Origin: Kitasatospora phosalacinea | GTDB lineage: Bacteria; Actinomycetota; Actinomycetes; Streptomycetales; Streptomycetaceae | Length of the DNA: 64,000 nt | Assembly (NCBI RefSeq): GCF_030268885.1 | Contig: NZ_BSSA01000006.1 | Coordinates: forward strand, 264,589 to 328,588 | Reading direction: 5' to 3' | In this document: positions 1 to 8,469 of the stretch, in pieces | Position numbering within the stretch: the stretch's first letter is position 1 | Layout of the letters: each line of letters starts with the position of its first letter | Notes under the pieces: generated by a model | The model's input: only the letters and a program-made list of their open reading frames with translations | Told to the model about the DNA's origin: nothing | Databases searched by the model: none | Made by a program: the position numbers and the translations under genes

Positions 1-162
1 AAGAAGTACGGGCGCCCGGTCGCCGAGTGGCAGCAGCTGATCGCCGACTCGCCGCTGACCAGGCACATGGAGCTGGTCGCCTGGCTGAAGAGTGAGTACG
101 GGCTGGGCCACGGCCACGCCAACGCGCTGGTCGCGCACCACCTCGCCGCCCGCAGCAAGTGA
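1..162 (+). CDS. DUF4287 domain protein, C-terminal part
   Basis: The reading frame is open from the first base and stops with TGA at 160-162, so only the last 53 codons are present. The end contains the motif YGLGHGHANALVAH, typical of DUF4287, a small actinobacterial domain of unknown biochemical role. The start and any N-terminal domain lie outside the window. It runs in the same direction as the hydrolase remnant that follows 26 bases later. Confidence 0.7.
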   Translation, partial: KKYGRPVAEWQQLIADSPLTRHMELVAWLKSEYGLGHGHANALVAHHLAARSK

Positions 163-188
163 TCCGAGACACGCACCGAGGAGTGGGA

Positions 189-986
189 ATGACCGAGTAA
201 GCAACCTCCGCCGACGGCACCAGGATCGCCTACCAGGCGACGGGGGCCGACGGCCCGGCCGTGGTGGTCGTGGACGGCGCGCTGTGCCACCGCGCGTTCG
301 GCCCTTCGAGCGGGATCGCGGCCGAACTGGCCGGTGCGCACCGGGTGTTCAGCTACGACCGGCGCGGGCGCGGCGAGAGCGGTGCGGGCGGGCCGTACGC
401 GGTGGAGCGGGAGGTGGAGGACCTGGCGGCGGTCGTCGCGGCGGCGGGCGGCCGGGCGACGCTGCTGGGGCTGTCCTCCGGGGCGGCGCTCGCGCTGCGG
501 GCGGCGGGGGCGGGCATCGGGGTGGAGCGGGTGGTGGCGTACGAGCCGCCGTTCAGCACCTCCGAGGAGCAGCGCGCCCGGTTCGCGGAGTACCGGGCGG
601 GCGTGGAGAAGGACGTCCTGGCGGGCGAGCCGGGCGACGCGGTGGCCCGGTTCATGGCCTTCGTCGGCACGCCCGGGCCGATGGTCGCCCAGCTGCGCGA
701 GTCGCCGGCGTGGCCGGCGTTCACGGCGGTGGCGCCGACGCTGGTCAACGACGCGGAGGTGCTGGACGGGGCGGCGGGCGCGCCGGTGCCGACCGCGCTG
801 CTGGCCGGGCTGCCGGTGCCGGTGCTGGTGGCCGACGGCGAGTTCAGCCCGGCCCTGCTGCGCGACGCGGCCGCGGCGACGGCCGCCGCCGCGGGGGCGG
901 AGCACCGCACCCTGGCGGGGCAGACGCACGAGGTCGCGCCGGAGGTGCTGGGGCCGGTGGTGGCCGAGTTCGTCGCCCGGGGGTGA
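189..986 (+). pseudogene. alpha/beta hydrolase, stop at codon 4
   Basis: An ATG at 189 has a good ribosome binding site (GAGGAG at about 178) and begins MTE, then TAA at 198-200, then continues in the same frame as ATSADGTRIAYQATG. That is the usual beginning of small alpha/beta hydrolases of this type. Downstream the fold is intact: nucleophile elbow GLSSGAA, and a C-terminal GQTHEV histidine region. The only later in-frame start nearby is GTG 261, which would remove the first beta strand. Either the codon is a real nonsense mutation (for example TAC to TAA) or a base error. The gene is convergent with the MarR gene. Function beyond hydrolase is not assignable. Confidence 0.6.
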
Positions 987-1025
987 GCGGCGGGCCCCTC
1001 CCCTCCCTTCCCCTCCTCTCCCCGG

Positions 1026-1481
1026 CTACGGCGCGTCGACCAGGCGGCGCAGCAGGCGGCTGAGCCCCTCCCCGTCCAGGGCGGGGAGGCCGTGGGCCGC
1101 CGGGGCGAAGAAGGCGCGGTCGACGGCCTCGACGGCCGGGATGGCGGCGCGGGCGAGGGCGATGCCGCGCGGGGTGATGCGCAGGCGGCGGGCCCGGGTG
1201 TCGTCCGGGTCGGTGGTGCGGTCGAGCAGGCCCTTGGCCTCCAGCTTCCGCACCACCTGGGAGGTGGTGCGGACGTCGGTGCCGGCCTGGGCGGAGAGCT
1301 CCTGCTGGTTGGGGGTGGTGCCCTGCTCGTTGAGCCACCAGGCGCAGGAGAGCAGCACGAACTGCGGGTGCGTCAGGTCGTGCGGGGCGAGGGCGGCGGC
1401 GACCTCGCGCTGCCAGCGCAGGGTGGTGTGCCACAGCCAGAAGCCGGGGCTGTTCGCCGGGCCCTCGACCAGTCCGTCCAT
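1026..1481 (-). CDS. MarR-family transcriptional regulator
   Basis: A 151-residue winged-helix protein. The centre holds a MarR DNA-binding region (residues about 55-100: QQELSAQAGTDVRTTSQVVRKL, then a wing with DPDDTRARRLRITPRG). The dimerising helices lie at both ends. It starts at ATG 1481. It follows the SRPBCC gene on the same strand with a 56-base gap, so both are probably one transcript, and MarR is a candidate ligand-responsive repressor of that unit through the dyad at 2016-2047. Ligand unknown. Confidence 0.85.
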   Translation of the reverse strand: MDGLVEGPANSPGFWLWHTTLRWQREVAAALAPHDLTHPQFVLLSCAWWLNEQGTTPNQQELSAQAGTDVRTTSQVVRKLEAKGLLDRTTDPDDTRARRLRITPRGIALARAAIPAVEAVDRAFFAPAAHGLPALDGEGLSRLLRRLVDAP

Positions 1482-1537
1482 GCCGCTCTCCTCCGTGTTC
1501 GTGGTTCCCGCGGGTCGGGTTCGTACGTTTCAGCCGG

Positions 1538-1984
1538 TCACGCGACGGGGGCCGGATCGGCCCGCTCTGCCCGTTCGGCGTGGGCGAGCAGGCCGGCCAT
1601 CGCCTCCGGGAAGTCCTCGGTGATCACCGGGCCGAGTTCGGGGCCGAGCCGGTCGGCGTCCGGGCCGGTGATCTCCAGGCGGTGGACCACCCGGGTGCCG
1701 CCGTCGGGGAGGGCGGTGAGGGTGTGCGAGAAGTCCAGCACGGCGCCGCCGAACTCGGTGCGGTCGGCGTAGGCGCGGTCCGGCTCGATCCGGGTGATGA
1801 CCGAGACGATCGGGTCCTGCCCGGTCGGGGTCATCGAGACCCTGCCGCCGACCGCGAACGGGCCGTCCAGGGTGACGGCCTCCATCGAGGTGTCCCAGTC
1901 CGTCCAGCGGTCCAGGTCGCTGAGCACGGCCCAGACGGCGTGCGGCGCGGCGGTGGTCTCGGCGGTGTACTCGTGCTGCCACAT
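1538..1984 (-). CDS. SRPBCC (START-like) family protein
   Basis: 148 residues with the helix-grip features of the polyketide-cyclase/AHSA1-like superfamily: N-terminal beta strand and first helix (MWQHEYTAETTAAPHAVWAV, then LSDLDRWTDWD), repeated beta strands, and a long C-terminal helix ending in GLLAHAERAERA. Such proteins bind small hydrophobic ligands; no catalytic residues can be assigned. It is divergent from serS and probably co-transcribed with the MarR gene downstream. The region upstream of its ATG carries a strong inverted repeat. Confidence 0.8.
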   Translation of the reverse strand: MWQHEYTAETTAAPHAVWAVLSDLDRWTDWDTSMEAVTLDGPFAVGGRVSMTPTGQDPIVSVITRIEPDRAYADRTEFGGAVLDFSHTLTALPDGGTRVVHRLEITGPDADRLGPELGPVITEDFPEAMAGLLAHAERAERADPAPVA

Positions 1985-2015
1985 GGCGGTTCCCCCTGTG
2001 CTCGATTTCCTCTAC

Positions 2016-2047
2016 GCGGAGATTATCCCTGCGGGGATCATCTCCGC
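2016..2047. promoter_or_regulatory. operator-like dyad between SRPBCC and serS genes
   Basis: The arms GCGGAGATTATCCC (2016-2029) and GGGATCATCTCCGC (2034-2047) are complementary at 13 of 14 positions around a 4-base centre. The dyad lies 32 bases upstream of the SRPBCC start and about 125 upstream of serS. Its symmetry suits a dimeric regulator; the MarR protein encoded downstream of SRPBCC is the most economical candidate. That assignment is inference. Confidence 0.5.
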
Positions 2048-2171
2048 AAGGGCGGGGGCGGACGGCGTGCGGCGGACCCGAAAGGCGCTGCACCGGTTTC
2101 CCCCGCCCTGCTACGGTCGAAACGAATTCGACCCGGCGGAAACCGCTGCGACCCGAGGAGAACCGACTCCG

Positions 2172-3467
2172 ATGCATGATGCCCGCGTCCTGATCGACCT
2201 GGGGGACGAAGCCGTCCGGCTCCTGGCACGTCGTGGCTACCAGCTCGACCTGTCCGCGCTGCAGGCGCTGCAGTCCCGCCGCAACAGCGGCATCCAGGCC
2301 GGTGACGAGCTGCGGGCCCGCTCGAAGCAGGTCGCCCAGGAGGTGCAGCGCACCGCGAAGCAGGGCGGGGACGTCACCGAGCTGAAGGAGGCCGCCCGCG
2401 CGCTGAAGGAGCAGGTCCAGCAGAACGAGGCGGAGCTGGAGCAGGTCCAGCAGGAACTGACCGACCTGCTGCTGACCATCCCCAACCTGCCCGACGACGA
2501 GGCCCCCGACGGCTTCTCCGACGAGGACGCCCGCGAGCTGCGCCGGGTCGGCGAGCCGCAGCGCTTCGACTTCGCGCCCAAGGACCACGTCGACCTCGGC
2601 GAGACCATGGGCATCATGGACTTCGGCCGCGCCACCAAGCTGTCGGGCTCGCGCTTCAGCGTGCTGCGCGGCGCCGGTGCGGCGCTGGAGCGGGCGATCG
2701 TCGCCCTGCTGCTGGACCTGCACACCCGCCGCCACGGGTACGTCGAGCACGCGGTGCCGTACCTGGTGAACCGGCGCACCATGACCGGCACCGGGCAGCT
2801 GCCGAAGTTCGAGGAGGACCTGTTCAGGACCGGCGTCGCGGACCGGGACCTGTTCCTGATCCCGACCGCCGAGGTCCCGCTGACCAACCTGTACGCGGAC
2901 GAGATCGTCCCGCCGGCCGAGCTGCCGCTCGCGCTCACCGCGCACACCCCGTGCTTCCGCTCGGAGGCCGGTTCGTACGGGCGGGACACCCGCGGGCTGA
3001 TCCGGCTGCACCAGTTCTCGAAGGTCGAGATGGTGCGGATCTGCGCGGCCGAACAGTCCCGGGAGCAGATGCAGTTGATGGTCTCGCACGCCGAGTCCTG
3101 CCTGCAGGAGCTCGAACTCTCCTACCGCGTCGTCGCGTTGGCGGCGGGTGACACCGGATTCTCCTCGCAGCTGACGTACGACCTGGAGGTGTGGCTGCCC
3201 AGCCAGGGCACCTACCGGGAGATCTCCTCGGTGTCGGACTTCGGCACCTTCCAGGGCCGCCGGGCCGGCATCCGCACCCGCGACGAGAAGGGCAGGCCGA
3301 CCCCGGCCGCCACCATCAACGGCTCGGGCCTGCCGCTGGGCCGCACCATCGCGGCGGTGCTGGAGCAGCACCAGCAGGCCGACGGCTCGGTGTTGCTGCC
3401 CAAGGCCCTGCACCCCTACCTGGGCTTCGCCCGGATCGCCGCGGACGGCACGCCCGTCGCGGAGTAG
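2172..3467 (+). CDS. serS: seryl-tRNA synthetase, divergent (probable second copy)
   Basis: 431 residues, class II synthetase charging tRNA-Ser with serine. The N-terminal third is the long coiled-coil tRNA-binding arm (about 30-115, rich in Glu/Gln/Lys). The catalytic part has motif 2 (FRSEAGSYGRDTRGLIRLHQ, about residues 265-285) and motif 3 (NGSGLPLGRTIAAVLE, about 385-400). It starts at ATG 2172, preceded by GAGGAG. Two features differ from the housekeeping actinobacterial enzyme, which starts MIDLRLLREDP and has NGSGLAVGRT: the N terminus (MHDARVLIDLG) and motif 3. Paralogues of this type are known as resistance copies or as suppliers of seryl-tRNA in antibiotic pathways (for example VlmL of valanimycin). 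No such pathway is visible here. Confidence 0.88.
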   Translation: MHDARVLIDLGDEAVRLLARRGYQLDLSALQALQSRRNSGIQAGDELRARSKQVAQEVQRTAKQGGDVTELKEAARALKEQVQQNEAELEQVQQELTDLLLTIPNLPDDEAPDGFSDEDARELRRVGEPQRFDFAPKDHVDLGETMGIMDFGRATKLSGSRFSVLRGAGAALERAIVALLLDLHTRRHGYVEHAVPYLVNRRTMTGTGQLPKFEEDLFRTGVADRDLFLIPTAEVPLTNLYADEIVPPAELPLALTAHTPCFRSEAGSYGRDTRGLIRLHQFSKVEMVRICAAEQSREQMQLMVSHAESCLQELELSYRVVALAAGDTGFSSQLTYDLEVWLPSQGTYREISSVSDFGTFQGRRAGIRTRDEKGRPTPAATINGSGLPLGRTIAAVLEQHQQADGSVLLPKALHPYLGFARIAADGTPVAE

Positions 3468-3495
3468 CAGGGAGCAGCAGCAGGAGCGGGGCCCC

Positions 3496-3529
3496 GGTGG
3501 CGCGCGACGGACGACCGTCGCGCGCCACC
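3496..3529 (+). terminator. hairpin terminator after serS
   Basis: A perfect 15-bp stem (3496-3510 with 3515-3529) with an ACGA loop, 28 bases after the serS stop. There is no T tract, as is usual for high-GC actinomycetes. Confidence 0.6.
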
Positions 3530-3723
3530 GGCACGTCCGGGCGCGGACGGCGGTGCGGGCAGCGGATGGCAGCACGGGCGGCGGACGGCGGAGGGGGCGG
3601 GCAGCGGCGGTGCGGACGGCGGACGGGGCGGGCAGCGGCGGGGCGGGTGGCGCGGGCGGCGTCGGGGGCCGCAGGCATGTGGCGTGCCGGGCGGGGTAGC
3701 TGACCGGGCGTTACCGTCGATGG

Positions 3724-5064
3724 ATGGGAGAGGCGGCGAAGGTGGTGCGGCCGGCGAGGACGGTGTGGCTGGCCCGGGCGGCGATCGGCTGCGGGCTGGC
3801 GGCGGTGCTGGTGCTGGCCGCCGGGGCGGGGCTGCGCGGGGCCCTGGTGGTGGCGGTCGGCGTGGTCGCCCTGGCGCTGATGGCGGTCGGCGGGTGGTGG
3901 GCGCTGTCGCGGCGCGGGCCGCTGCGCTGGCTGGGGGTGCTGCTGGCGGTGGCGGCCCCGGCGGCGGCGGTGGCGCTGTACGTGGGCGCGGGGACGTGGC
4001 CGTGGGTGCTGGGCGCGGTGGCGCTGTGGGCGGCGGGCCTGTGGCTGGCCCGGACGGCGCTGCGGTCGGCGCGGCGGACCAGGGAGATGCCGGAGCGGGA
4101 GGTCGACGCGCCGCGCAGGCCCGTGCTGATCATGAACCCGAAGTCCGGCGGCGGGAAGGTCGAGAAGTTCCACCTCGCGGAGCGGGCCCGCGAACTGGGC
4201 GCGCAGGTCGTCCTGCTGGACCCGGACGCCCACCAGGACGTGGTGGAGCTGGCCGAGCGGGCGGTCGCGGACGGCGCGGACCTGTTGGGCGTGGCGGGCG
4301 GCGACGGCACCCAGGCGCTGGTCGCGCAGGTCGCGGCCCGGCACGGGCTGCCGTTCCTGGTGGTGTCGGCGGGCACCCGCAACCACTTCGCCCTCGACCT
4401 GGGCCTGGACCGCACCGACCCGGCCCGCTGCCTGGACGCGCTGACCGACGGTGTGGAACTGCGGGTCGACCTGGGCGAGGTCGCAGGCCGGGCCTTCGTC
4501 AACAACGTCTCCTTCGGCACCTACGCGGAGATCGTGCAGAACCCCGAGTACCGGGACGCGAAGGCCGCCACGATCCTCGCCATGCTGCCCGACCTGCTGG
4601 TCGGCTACGCGGGCGCCCGGCTGTCCGCCGAGGCGGGCGGCGAGCGGCTGGAGCACCCGCAGGCCGTCCTGGTCAGCAACAACCCGTACGACGCGGGCGA
4701 CCTGCTCGACCCGGGGCGGCGCTCCCGGATGGACCGCGGGCGGCTCGGCGTGCTCGGCGTGCGGGTGGACGGCGCGGCGCAGGCCGCGGACCTGGCGCTG
4801 CGTGGTACGAGTGCGGAGGCGGTGACGGTGCTGGTCGGCCGGGAGGTGCTGGTCACGGCGGACGTGCCGAGCATTCCGGTCGCGGTGGACGGCGAGGCCC
4901 TGGAACTGGACGTGCCGGTGCGCTGCGTCATCCGGCCCGGCGCGCTGCGGGTGCGGGTCCCGCGCGACCGGCCGGGCACGGTGGCACCCGCCCCGGCCCT
5001 GAAGTGGAGTCGGCTGGCGCACCTCGCGTCGGGCCGGACGGAAGAGAACGGTGGTGCACGGTGA
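3724..5064 (+). CDS. diacylglycerol kinase-family lipid kinase with membrane N terminus
   Basis: 446 residues. The first 110 contain about four hydrophobic membrane segments. The rest is a DAGK catalytic domain of the YegS/DgkB/sphingosine-kinase superfamily: nucleotide-binding start VLIMNPKSGGGK (about 134-145), signature GVAGGDGTQALV (about 190) and the strand VSAGTRNHFALDLGL. It would phosphorylate a membrane lipid alcohol using ATP. The stop overlaps the GTG of the PAP2 gene by 4 bases, so a kinase and a phosphatase are translationally coupled, suggesting turnover of one lipid phosphate. Substrate not determined. Confidence 0.88.
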   Translation: MGEAAKVVRPARTVWLARAAIGCGLAAVLVLAAGAGLRGALVVAVGVVALALMAVGGWWALSRRGPLRWLGVLLAVAAPAAAVALYVGAGTWPWVLGAVALWAAGLWLARTALRSARRTREMPEREVDAPRRPVLIMNPKSGGGKVEKFHLAERARELGAQVVLLDPDAHQDVVELAERAVADGADLLGVAGGDGTQALVAQVAARHGLPFLVVSAGTRNHFALDLGLDRTDPARCLDALTDGVELRVDLGEVAGRAFVNNVSFGTYAEIVQNPEYRDAKAATILAMLPDLLVGYAGARLSAEAGGERLEHPQAVLVSNNPYDAGDLLDPGRRSRMDRGRLGVLGVRVDGAAQAADLALRGTSAEAVTVLVGREVLVTADVPSIPVAVDGEALELDVPVRCVIRPGALRVRVPRDRPGTVAPAPALKWSRLAHLASGRTEENGGAR

Positions 5065-5639
5065 GGGCGTTGACGCGGTGGGTGCTGGCTGGTCAGCGCG
5101 TGGTCGCGGACCTGTCGGCGGTGGACGAGGCGGTGTACGTGGCGGTGGCCGCGACCCCGACGCCGACCCTGGACGAACGGCTGCGGCAGCTCTCCACGGC
5201 GGCGAACCACTCGAAGATCTCGATCGCGGTGGCCTGCGGGCTGGCCCTCGTCCCGGGACGGCCGCGGCGGGCGGCGGTGGTCGGGCTGGCGTCGGTGGCG
5301 ACGGCCTCGGCGGCGGCGAACCTGCTCGGCAAGTCGCTGGCGCGGCGCCACCGGCCGGACCGGGTGGCGGGGAAGGTGCCGGAGGCGCGGCACGTGCCGA
5401 TGCCCGAGTCGGCGTCCTTCCCGTCCGGGCACACCGCGTCCGCCTTCGCCTTCGCCACCGGCGTGGCCTCCCGCCTGCCGTGGGCCGCGGCGCCGCTGGG
5501 CCTGCTGGCCGCCTCGGTCGGCTACTCCCGCGTCCACACCGGCGTCCACTACCCGGGCGACGTGGTCGCGGGCGCCCTGCTGGGGACGGTCGCGGGGAGC
5601 GTGGTCGCGGGCGTCGACGAATGGTGGCCGAAGCGCTGA
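5061..5639 (+). CDS. PAP2-superfamily membrane phosphatase
   Basis: 192 residues starting at GTG 5061, overlapping the lipid kinase stop. The PAP2/acid phosphatase signature is present in order: motif 1 KSLARRHRP (about 93), motif 2 PSGHTASAFAF (about 120) with catalytic His, and motif 3 SRVHTGVHYPGDVVAG (about 155). Hydrophobic helices lie around them, so the active site is probably at the outer membrane face. The likely role is dephosphorylating a lipid phosphate or undecaprenyl/phosphatidate-type substrate, in tandem with the upstream kinase. Confidence 0.88.
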   Translation: MRALTRWVLAGQRVVADLSAVDEAVYVAVAATPTPTLDERLRQLSTAANHSKISIAVACGLALVPGRPRRAAVVGLASVATASAAANLLGKSLARRHRPDRVAGKVPEARHVPMPESASFPSGHTASAFAFATGVASRLPWAAAPLGLLAASVGYSRVHTGVHYPGDVVAGALLGTVAGSVVAGVDEWWPKR

Positions 5640-5706
5640 CGGGCCGCCCCGCGCGAAGCGGCGTCGGCGCCGGTGCCGGTGTCGTGTGCGCCGCGGCGGT
5701 GCGAAC

Positions 5707-5740
5707 GGCCGCCCCGGACGGGGGAGCGTCCGGGGCGGCC
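5707..5740. terminator. bidirectional terminator between PAP2 and kdpC
   Basis: A perfect 14-bp stem (5707-5720 with 5727-5740) between the convergent ends of the PAP2 gene and the kdp operon; it can serve both strands. Confidence 0.6.
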
Positions 5741-5762
5741 TGGCCCGGGAGTCGGCGGACCG

Positions 5763-6371
5763 TCACTTCAACCGGGCGACGGCCAGGTTGAGTTGGAGCA
5801 CGTTGACGCCGTCCTGGCCGAGGAGGCCGAGCGAGCGGCGGTCGGTGTGCTGCTCGATCAGGCGGTTCAACTCCTCGACGGGGAGGCCGCGTTCACGGGC
5901 GACCCGGCCCGCCTGCTCCCTGGCGTAGGCGACGGAGATGTGCGGGTCGAGCCCGGAGCCGGAGGCGGTGAGCGCGTCGGGCGGAACGCTGGCCGGGTCG
6001 ACGCCGTCGAAGGCGGCGACGGCGGCCCGGCGCTCCTCGACGCTCCTCAGCAGGTCGGCGCTGTTCGGGCCGAGGTTGGAGGCGCCGGAGGCGGTCGGGT
6101 CGTAGCCGCCCGCGGAGGGCCGGGGCTGGAACCACTTCGGGTCGGGCCGGTGCGGGGCGCTCGGGTCGGTCTGCGGCAGGTCGAAGCCCTGGCCGAGCAG
6201 GGTGGAGCCGACCGGCCTGCCGTCGTACTCCGCGATCGAGCCGTTGGCCCGTGCGGGGAAAGCGAGTTGACTGATGCCGGTGACCAGCAGCGGGTAGGCG
6301 AGGCCGAGGAGCACGGTCATCGCCAGCAGCATCCGCAGTGCGGTGAGGTGGGTGCGCAGGAAGGTGGGCAC
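5763..6371 (-). CDS. kdpC: potassium-transporting ATPase subunit C
   Basis: 202 residues from GTG 6371. One N-terminal membrane helix (about 12-33) is followed by the extracytoplasmic KdpC domain with GSxLxGQGF-type text (GSTLLGQGFDLP), the SGASNLGPNS region, and the C-terminal LNVLQLNLAVARLK-like end (VNVLQLNLAVARL). KdpC stabilises the KdpFABC complex and raises its K+ affinity. It is the last gene of the kdp operon, 16 bases after kdpB. Confidence 0.95.
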   Translation of the reverse strand: MPTFLRTHLTALRMLLAMTVLLGLAYPLLVTGISQLAFPARANGSIAEYDGRPVGSTLLGQGFDLPQTDPSAPHRPDPKWFQPRPSAGGYDPTASGASNLGPNSADLLRSVEERRAAVAAFDGVDPASVPPDALTASGSGLDPHISVAYAREQAGRVARERGLPVEELNRLIEQHTDRRSLGLLGQDGVNVLQLNLAVARLK

Positions 6372-6387
6372 GGGGTTCTGGCCTCTC

Positions 6388-8469
6388 TCAGCTCAGGCCG
6401 GGGACGAACTGGACGAGCAGGTCGATCGCCTTGATGCCGACGAAGGGCACCACCAGGCCACCGATCCCGTAGATGCCGATGTTCCGGGCCAGCAGCGAAC
6501 TGGCGTCGGTGGGACGGTACTTGACGCCGCGCAGGGCGAGCGGGACCAGGCCGACGATGACCAGGGCGTTGAAGACGACCGCCGAGGTGATCGCGGAGGT
6601 CGGGCTGTGCAGGCCCATGACGTTGAGGTGGCGCAGGCCCGGGTACACCCCCGCGAACATCGCCGGGATGATCGCGAAGTACTTGGCGACGTCGTTGGCG
6701 ATCGAGAAGGTGGTCAACGCGCCCCGGGTGATCAGCAGTTGCTTGCCGATCTCGACGATCTCGATCAGCTTGGTGGGGTTGGAGTCCAGGTCGACCATGT
6801 TCCCGGCCTCCTTGGCCGCCATGGTGCCGGTGTTCATCGCCACGCCCACGTCGGACTGGGCGAGCGCCGGGGCGTTGTTGGTGCCGTCGCCGGTCATCAC
6901 GACCAGCTTCCCGCCCGCCTGCTCCTGCTTGATCAGCGCCATCTTGTCCTCGGGGGTGGCCTCGGCGAGGAAGTCGTCCACGCCCGCCTCCTCCGCGATC
7001 GCCTTCGCGGTCAGCGGGTTGTCACCCGTGATCATGACGGTCCTGATGCCCATCCGCCGCAGCTCCTCGAAGCGTTCGCGCATGCCCTCCTTGACCACGT
7101 CCTTGAGGTGGACGACCCCGAGGACCCGCGGCGCCCTCGCGCCGTGCCGCTCGGCGACGACCAGCGGGGTGCCGCCCGCGGCGGAGATCCCGTCGACCAG
7201 CGCGGCCACCTCCGCGCCGACGCTGCCGCCGCCGCTGGTCACCCAGTGGGCGACCGAACCGGCCGCGCCCTTGCGGACCTGCCGCCCGTCCACGTCCACG
7301 CCGGACATCCGGGTCCGCGCGCTGAACGGCACCCAGGCGGCGTGCGCCAACTCGCCCTGCGCCCGCTCGCGCAGGCCGTGCCCGGTCTTGGCGAGGACGA
7401 CGATCGAACGGCCCTCGGAGATCTCGTCCGCGAGCGAGGAGAGCTGGGCGGCGTCGGCCAGCTCGTCGGCCCCGACCCCGGGTGCGGGCAGGAACGCGGC
7501 GGCCTGCCGGTTGCCGAGGGTGATGGTGCCGGTCTTGTCGAGCAGCAGCGTGTCGACGTCGCCCGCCGCCTCCACCGCCCGGCCGGACATGGCGAGCACG
7601 TTGCGCTGCACGAGGCGGTCCATGCCCGCGATGCCGATCGCGGAGAGCAGCGCGCCGATGGTGGTCGGGATCAGCGCCACGATCAGCGCGACCAGCACGA
7701 CCGTCGGCTGCGGGGCCCCGGCGTACGTCGCCATCGGCTGGAGGGTGACCACCGCGATCAGGAAGACGACCGTCAGCGAGGCCAGCAGGATGTTCAGCGC
7801 GATCTCGTTGGGCGTCTTCTGCCGGGCCGCGCCCTCGACCAGGGCGATCATCCGGTCGATGAAGGTCCTGCCCGGCTCGGAGGTGATCCGTACGACGATC
7901 CGGTCGGACAGCACCCGGGTGCCGCCGGTGACGGCGCTGCGGTCGCCGCCCGACTCGCGGATCACCGGCGCGGACTCGCCGGTGATCGCCGACTCGTCGA
8001 CGCTGGCCACCCCCTCGACCACGTCGCCGTCGCCGGGGATCACCTGCCCGGCCTCGACCACCACGTGGTCGCCCGACCGCAGGGCGGTGCCCGGGACTTC
8101 CTCCTCCTCCCGGGACGACGGCCAGTCGGTGAGGCGGCGCGCGACGGACTCGGTCCTGGCCCGGCGCAGGGACTCGGCCTGCGCCTTGCCGCGGCCCTCG
8201 GCGACCGCCTCGGCCAGGTTGGCGAAGACGGTGGTCAGCCACAGCCAGCCGGTGATCGCCCAGGCGAAGACGGACGGGTCGGCGACCGCGGCGACGGTGG
8301 TGACCGCCGAGCCGACCTCGACCACGAACATCACCGGGTTCTTCACCATCACCCGGGGGTCGAGCTTGCGCACCGCGTCGGGCAGCGCGGCGAGCAGCAG
8401 TTTCGGGTCGAACAGGCCGGCCGCGGCCCGCTGCGGGGCGGCTCCGGTGGCGGGAGCGGTGGTGGGCAT
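6388..8469 (-). CDS. kdpB: potassium-transporting ATPase ATP-binding subunit B
   Basis: 693 residues, P-type ATPase. Visible motifs in order: TGES-type actuator motif ([10 protein letters not shown]), phosphorylation site [10 protein letters not shown], the hinge motif [11 protein letters not shown], and seven or so membrane segments including the [12 protein letters not shown] helix. It hydrolyses ATP to drive K+ uptake through KdpA. It starts at ATG 8469, overlapping the kdpA stop (ATGA), so the two are coupled. The protein itself looks intact, so damage to kdpA upstream would be the limiting defect. Confidence 0.95.
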   Translation of the reverse strand: MPTTAPATGAAPQRAAAGLFDPKLLLAALPDAVRKLDPRVMVKNPVMFVVEVGSAVTTVAAVADPSVFAWAITGWLWLTTVFANLAEAVAEGRGKAQAESLRRARTESVARRLTDWPSSREEEEVPGTALRSGDHVVVEAGQVIPGDGDVVEGVASVDESAITGESAPVIRESGGDRSAVTGGTRVLSDRIVVRITSEPGRTFIDRMIALVEGAARQKTPNEIALNILLASLTVVFLIAVVTLQPMATYAGAPQPTVVLVALIVALIPTTIGALLSAIGIAGMDRLVQRNVLAMSGRAVEAAGDVDTLLLDKTGTITLGNRQAAAFLPAPGVGADELADAAQLSSLADEISEGRSIVVLAKTGHGLRERAQGELAHAAWVPFSARTRMSGVDVDGRQVRKGAAGSVAHWVTSGGGSVGAEVAALVDGISAAGGTPLVVAERHGARAPRVLGVVHLKDVVKEGMRERFEELRRMGIRTVMITGDNPLTAKAIAEEAGVDDFLAEATPEDKMALIKQEQAGGKLVVMTGDGTNNAPALAQSDVGVAMNTGTMAAKEAGNMVDLDSNPTKLIEIVEIGKQLLITRGALTTFSIANDVAKYFAIIPAMFAGVYPGLRHLNVMGLHSPTSAITSAVVFNALVIVGLVPLALRGVKYRPTDASSLLARNIGIYGIGGLVVPFVGIKAIDLLVQFVPGLS

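Noticed and set aside
2172..3467. Self-resistance gene of an antibiotic cluster
   Set aside because: No biosynthetic genes lie near it; kept only as a possibility for the divergent SerRS.
3316..5766. 816-codon minus-strand open frame
   Set aside because: Shadow of the lipid kinase and PAP2 genes, which have clear motifs on the plus strand.
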